From positions 151,638 through 215,637 of the forward strand of contig JALLLT010000058.1 of assembly GCA_025266875.1 (NCBI GenBank): 64,000 nt of DNA. Reading direction: 5' to 3'. This document shows positions 60,679 through 64,000 of the stretch, in pieces. Source of the stretch: Fennellomyces sp. T-0311 (Eukaryota; Mucoromycota; Mucoromycetes; Mucorales; Lichtheimiaceae). How positions within the stretch are numbered: the first letter of the stretch is position 1; every line of letters starts with the position of its first letter. The notes under the pieces are model-generated. The model made no database searches. It was given only the letters and a program-made list of their open reading frames with translations, and was not told the origin of the DNA. A program made the translations under genes and the position numbers.

Positions 60679-61506
60679 TCATAAGGGATGATAGCCTTTG
60701 GTAGCTATATTGAATTTTTGACACTGTGCACATGATTTTACCAGCTTTAAAGCCTCTTCCTTTAAGGAAGGCCAGTGTATCCCTTGAGCGTGTAAGTCTT
60801 TCACAATTGCGGTTGCACTGAAGTGTCCTAACAAATGTGAAGTTTCCAGAAGCTCTTGGCGATCTGCTTTCGGTGGTACAAGCAACTCATCTGTGTCTAT
60901 AATTGCTGCCCGGTTGACGTTTAAACTATCCTGTTGATGCAGGTCATAGGTGTCAGGGTAATTGTTCTTGGTAATCATACCAGTTTCACCCCCCTCCAGC
61001 GGCTGATCAACTGGGAAAAGGCGCGATAAACGATCAGGCAAAACATTTTGAATGCCTGGCAGATGGATGACTTCAAAATCGTAAGAGACAATACGATCGT
61101 ACCATTTGAGAAGCATATGATTTAAGTTCTCCTGTTTGTGGATGTAAATCAGGCTCTTGTGATCAGTGTACAGTTGGAAGAAATTTTGCCAAATGTAAAC
61201 ATGGAAGCGGTTGAGTGCAAAAATGACACACAAAAGTTCTCGCTTGGTTACACAATAGCGTCGTTCAGCGGCGGTGAGCGCTCTTGCTTGGAAAGCAATA
61301 TGACGGATCTTGCCATTGATCTTCTGAAAAAGCACTGCACCAATTCTGGTATTGCTTGCGTCAGTGGCAATGCAAAAACGATGTTCAAACGAAGGTGCAT
61401 AAAGAATGGGACGTTGTGTGAGAACGTATTTGAGCTTATTGAAAGCGAGCACGTGAGTCTCGGTCCAAATTGGGGTGAGATCTCCGCATTTGCGAAGTGC
61501 ATCCAA
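60679..61506 (-). pseudogene. RNase H and integrase zinc-finger region of the chromovirus
   Basis: The frame shows the RNase H core (FCIATDASNTRIGAVLFQKI, AERRYCVTKRELLCVIFALN, YTDHKSLIYIHKQENLNHML). The HHCC zinc-binding domain of integrase follows, with the paired His (HLLGHFSATAIVKDLHAQGI) and CAQCQKF. It ends at a TGA (60677-60679 region) just before SSAIPGDHWAIDTAGKF; the same frame continues after it, so the stop is a mutation in the polyprotein. Confidence 0.85.
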
Positions 61507-62899
61507 GGGTGCAGTAAGCTGTGATGCATTGGGATGTGTTCCCGAAAGTAATTGATCACGCCCAGAAATCGCTCAATGTCCTTTCCTGTTCTTGGTACAG
61601 GCCATTCTCTGACATTTGCTACCTTTCGGTCGTCTGGAATTTTCATGCCACGCTCCGCAATATGGAATCCCAGTAAATAAATAGATCGCATGCCAAATGC
61701 GCATTTTTTGGGTTGCAGAGTCAAGTTAACTGCGGTAAGTCGTTTTAGAACTTCAATAACATGTTTTCGATGTTCTTCCATATTGGAGCTAAAGATCACC
61801 AGATCATCGACAAACACAGCAGTAAAATCTTGAAGATCGTGGGTCAAGGTAACCATGCAGCGTTGAAACGCAGAACTTAAAAATTTGATACCAAAACATG
61901 AACCAATATGGTAATAGGCTTTGCCATCCGGAGCCTGAAAAGACGTTTTGATTGCGTCTTCAAATGATGCTAAAGGCATCTTGCTAAACGCGGCTGTTAT
62001 GTCCAGCGTTGTATACACGTTTGCTTTTGCCATGCCAATCTTATCATAGATATCAGAAATAAGCGGCAATCCATGATAGTCCTGGGGAGCAATAAATTCA
62101 AAGCCCGCACGTCAAGGCAAATTCTGTGCCCAACTTTCCTTCCGAGAGCGTCTTTCTTAGGTGCTACGATAAGAGGATTATTCCATTTTGGTCCAGGTAC
62201 GTTCCGTAGAACCTCGGCAATAATTCCATCAGCTTTCCATTTGTCAATGGCTTGCTGTACAATAGGACGATCATGATACGCCAAGCGGTATTGTTTACGG
62301 TAAACAACTTTACCCTCAGGCGTGGGAAGATATATTTTAGCTTCAGGTAAGGTACAAAAAGCATTAGGCGGTATGGCCACGTTTTCATCCAAGTATGGTT
62401 GAATGGCCGCCATAAAAGCTTTGTGCTCTGCAGGTGTGCCTGCAGGTGAAGCATTTGGCTGTGGCAAAGCGTGTTCTGGGTCCGGTGCTTCAAACCGATC
62501 AGGTTTGTCAAAGCTAGTGGCAAGATTTGTAAATCCAATACCAAATTTTCTCATAAGATCATGGCCGATGGAAGCTGCATGACCTCTAGCTAAGGGCATA
62601 ACCTCAAAGCTGTAATTGACGAAAACTTCCTGTTGGTATTCCACTAATAATTCCTGTGTGTAACCAGCTCTGCAATCTGCGATAGTTCCGTCTGCAAGAT
62701 AGATTGGTTCAGCATCCTTAGATGGTTTATTTATGATGATTCCTTGTTCTTTGCAGAACTCGGGCGACAACGACGAAAAATTAGCCCCTGGATCTAGTAG
62801 ACAGTGGACCTCGGTATTCTGTATGATGACCGGAATTAGTGTCTCATCATCGTGAATGACGGAAGGTCCGATTTTGGTAGTGTTCCTAAAACCGGCCAT
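61248..62899 (-). pseudogene. Protease and reverse transcriptase region of the chromovirus
   Basis: From 62899: a retropepsin-like segment, VHCLLDPGANFSSLSPEFC, with DPG at the place of the usual DTG/DSG. Then the RT begins with TLPEAKIYLPTPEG, DKWKADGIIAEVLRN and APKKDALGRKVGHRICLDVR. A one-base frame change near 62110 leads into LPLISDIYDKIGMAKANVYT and the palm motif AVFVDDLVIFSSNMEEH (FVDD, where YVDD is common). The downstream part reads LGVINYFREHIPM and then shifts frame near 61535. Enzyme activity would not be expected from this copy. Confidence 0.85.
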
Positions 62900-63995
62900 T
62901 CGGGAAAACTTACAGGGTGAAGAGGATGGTTCACCTCTCTCAGCATCTTTCCTTTGCTGGTCCCGATTTTTCTTTGCCTGTTTGGCAGCGCGATTGAAGT
63001 ACGCTCGGCTGGCAGAGCTGCGCCAAGGCTTCTTGTCCTTGTTGGACTTTGGCCCGTTGCCTCGGACTTTCTTCGTATCACCACGCTGTTCCCAGGAGCG
63101 GAGTGCAGTTCCTGCACACGTGAAGGATCGTGGCGACTTTCCCTATCATACGGATGATGACGGTGGTTGTGCGACTTACGGAACGAATGCTGGTGCTGTC
63201 TTTCGCCCCTGGGGGTACTCAACGCAATGATGTGAGGAGCAACCTCATTGATATCAGAGGGCCAGTTGTTGCTGTACTCCTTGGAAAGCCATTTATAGGC
63301 CTCCTGGCGTGAATCCTCTTGCATATGAACAAGGAACGTATCAAACACTACTTGATTAGCAGGCGAATATTCACTTGCTGCTACAAGTTCGAGGAAGCGC
63401 TCAACGTACTCCGCGAGACTTTCTGAATGCTTTTGATAGCACTCAAAACCTGCTCATTGTTGTAACGTCTTTGCACTACGGTGTCGAACAAGGTCGCGAT
63501 GCCTTCTTTGGCTTGCGCCCAAGTTGGCTCGGACGAAGGGTAGGTGTCCTTCAAAAAAGTTGACAACCGTTCACGCTGGGAATGGTCGAGTGCGAAGTAA
63601 AGCAATCTCTTCCAATGGTTCTCTACATCTAAGTTATGAACCTTGATAGAGGATTCAAAAACTCTCGCCCAATGGACGGTGGTAGGATAACCTTTTTCCT
63701 TGGAGTCCCTGCTGTTGTTACGCGACGAGGGCAACGTATTCAAGATTAACTTAGGCAACCCACTAGGAACGGGTGCCATAACCTCAGCTTTAGCCTGTAC
63801 GGCCTCCCGTTTTGCCATCTTTTGAGCTCTTTCATTCTTTATCTCAGGAGTCCAGAACTCAGGCTCATCGGGGTGATCCATATGGTAGCCTAAGCATACG
63901 GAGAGAAGTCTACCGCGCATGGCATCGCACTCTTTTACGAGTTCGTCAACCAAGGTACGTTCCTCAAGAGAAGTTGGTGTGCCCTGTGCAGTCAA
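62836..63995 (-). pseudogene. Gag-like region of the chromovirus
   Basis: Two overlapping minus-strand frames (63381-63995, then 62836-63348) together form a gag-type capsid: HWARVFESSIKVHNLDVENH, LYFALDHSQRERLSTFL, then SESLAEYVERFLELVAASEY in the second frame. The frame change lies in an AAAA run near 63440. Behind the capsid is a His/Arg-rich basic region instead of a CCHC zinc knuckle; no CX2CX4HX4C motif is seen. The N-terminus may continue past the window edge, though an ATG is present at 63995. Confidence 0.75.
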
Positions 63996-64000
63996 TCGGG

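Larger units (their letters stand above)
59320..64000 (-). mobile_element. Ty3/gypsy chromovirus retrotransposon, decayed, cut by the window edge
   Basis: Order on the minus strand is gag, protease, reverse transcriptase, RNase H, integrase and chromodomain, i.e. Ty3/gypsy order with a C-terminal chromodomain. At least four frame changes or nonsense codons break it (about 63440, 62110, 61535 and 60677), so it is not autonomous. The 5' LTR and primer-binding site lie beyond 64000. The 3' end abuts the truncated Harbinger accessory gene. Confidence 0.88.

Overview
The window is nuclear DNA of a fungus. It encodes clathrin, GARP and ESCRT-III subunits, Arp2/3, CDK11 and a Tps2-type trehalose enzyme, and its genes are split by many short introns (mostly about 50-60 bp). 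The compact gene blocks separated by AT-rich spacers, the UDP-xylose and GDP-fucose enzymes, GC-AG introns, micro-exons, and the Ty3 chromovirus and Harbinger elements together suggest an early-diverging fungus. Mucoromycota, probably Mucorales, is my best guess; this is inference from content, not from a marker gene.

Layout. 1-2146: no supported gene. 2.1-8.2 kb: a coiled-coil protein (-), mitochondrial ribosomal protein uL11m (-), an otubain deubiquitinase (+) and the GARP subunit Vps52 (-). 8.2-8.6 kb: a divergent promoter with an RFX-type X-box. 8.6-12.7 kb: a beta-helix lyase-fold protein (+) converging on a short eIF4G (-). 13.7-15.1 kb: a questin-oxidase-like protein (-). 16.5-18.7 kb: CDK11 (+) converging on ARPC5 (-). 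19-20.3 kb: unresolved minus-strand coding traces. 20.5-22.6 kb: UDP-glucuronate decarboxylase (+) converging on the haem protein Dap1 (-). 25.4 kb: a decayed small gene. 25.9-27.9 kb: a TPR/F-box/LRR protein (-). 29.2-31.2 kb: Vps60 (+) and an FHA protein (+). 33.2-43.7 kb: GDP-fucose synthase (+), trehalose-phosphate synthase/phosphatase (+) and clathrin heavy chain (-). 47.3-48.3 kb: a class I haem peroxidase (+). 51.8-54.2 kb: an MFS transporter (+). 54.2-64 kb: repeats, a decayed PIF/Harbinger transposon and a decayed Ty3/gypsy chromovirus that runs off the right edge.

There is no operon. Two themes recur: membrane traffic and cytoskeleton (Vps52, Vps60, clathrin, ARPC5) and nucleotide-sugar or stress-carbohydrate metabolism (UDP-xylose, GDP-fucose, trehalose). 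Many neighbours converge tail to tail with 27-110 bp between stop codons. Splice models were made by eye from GT/GC-AG signals and reading frame. Where exon sums are given they divide by three, but they are not transcript-proven. I found no convincing new defence or biosynthetic system. The best leads are a peroxidase with Phe in place of the cytochrome c peroxidase radical Trp, micro-exons in conserved enzymes, an X-box in a divergent promoter, and a retrotransposon apparently sitting in the Harbinger accessory gene.
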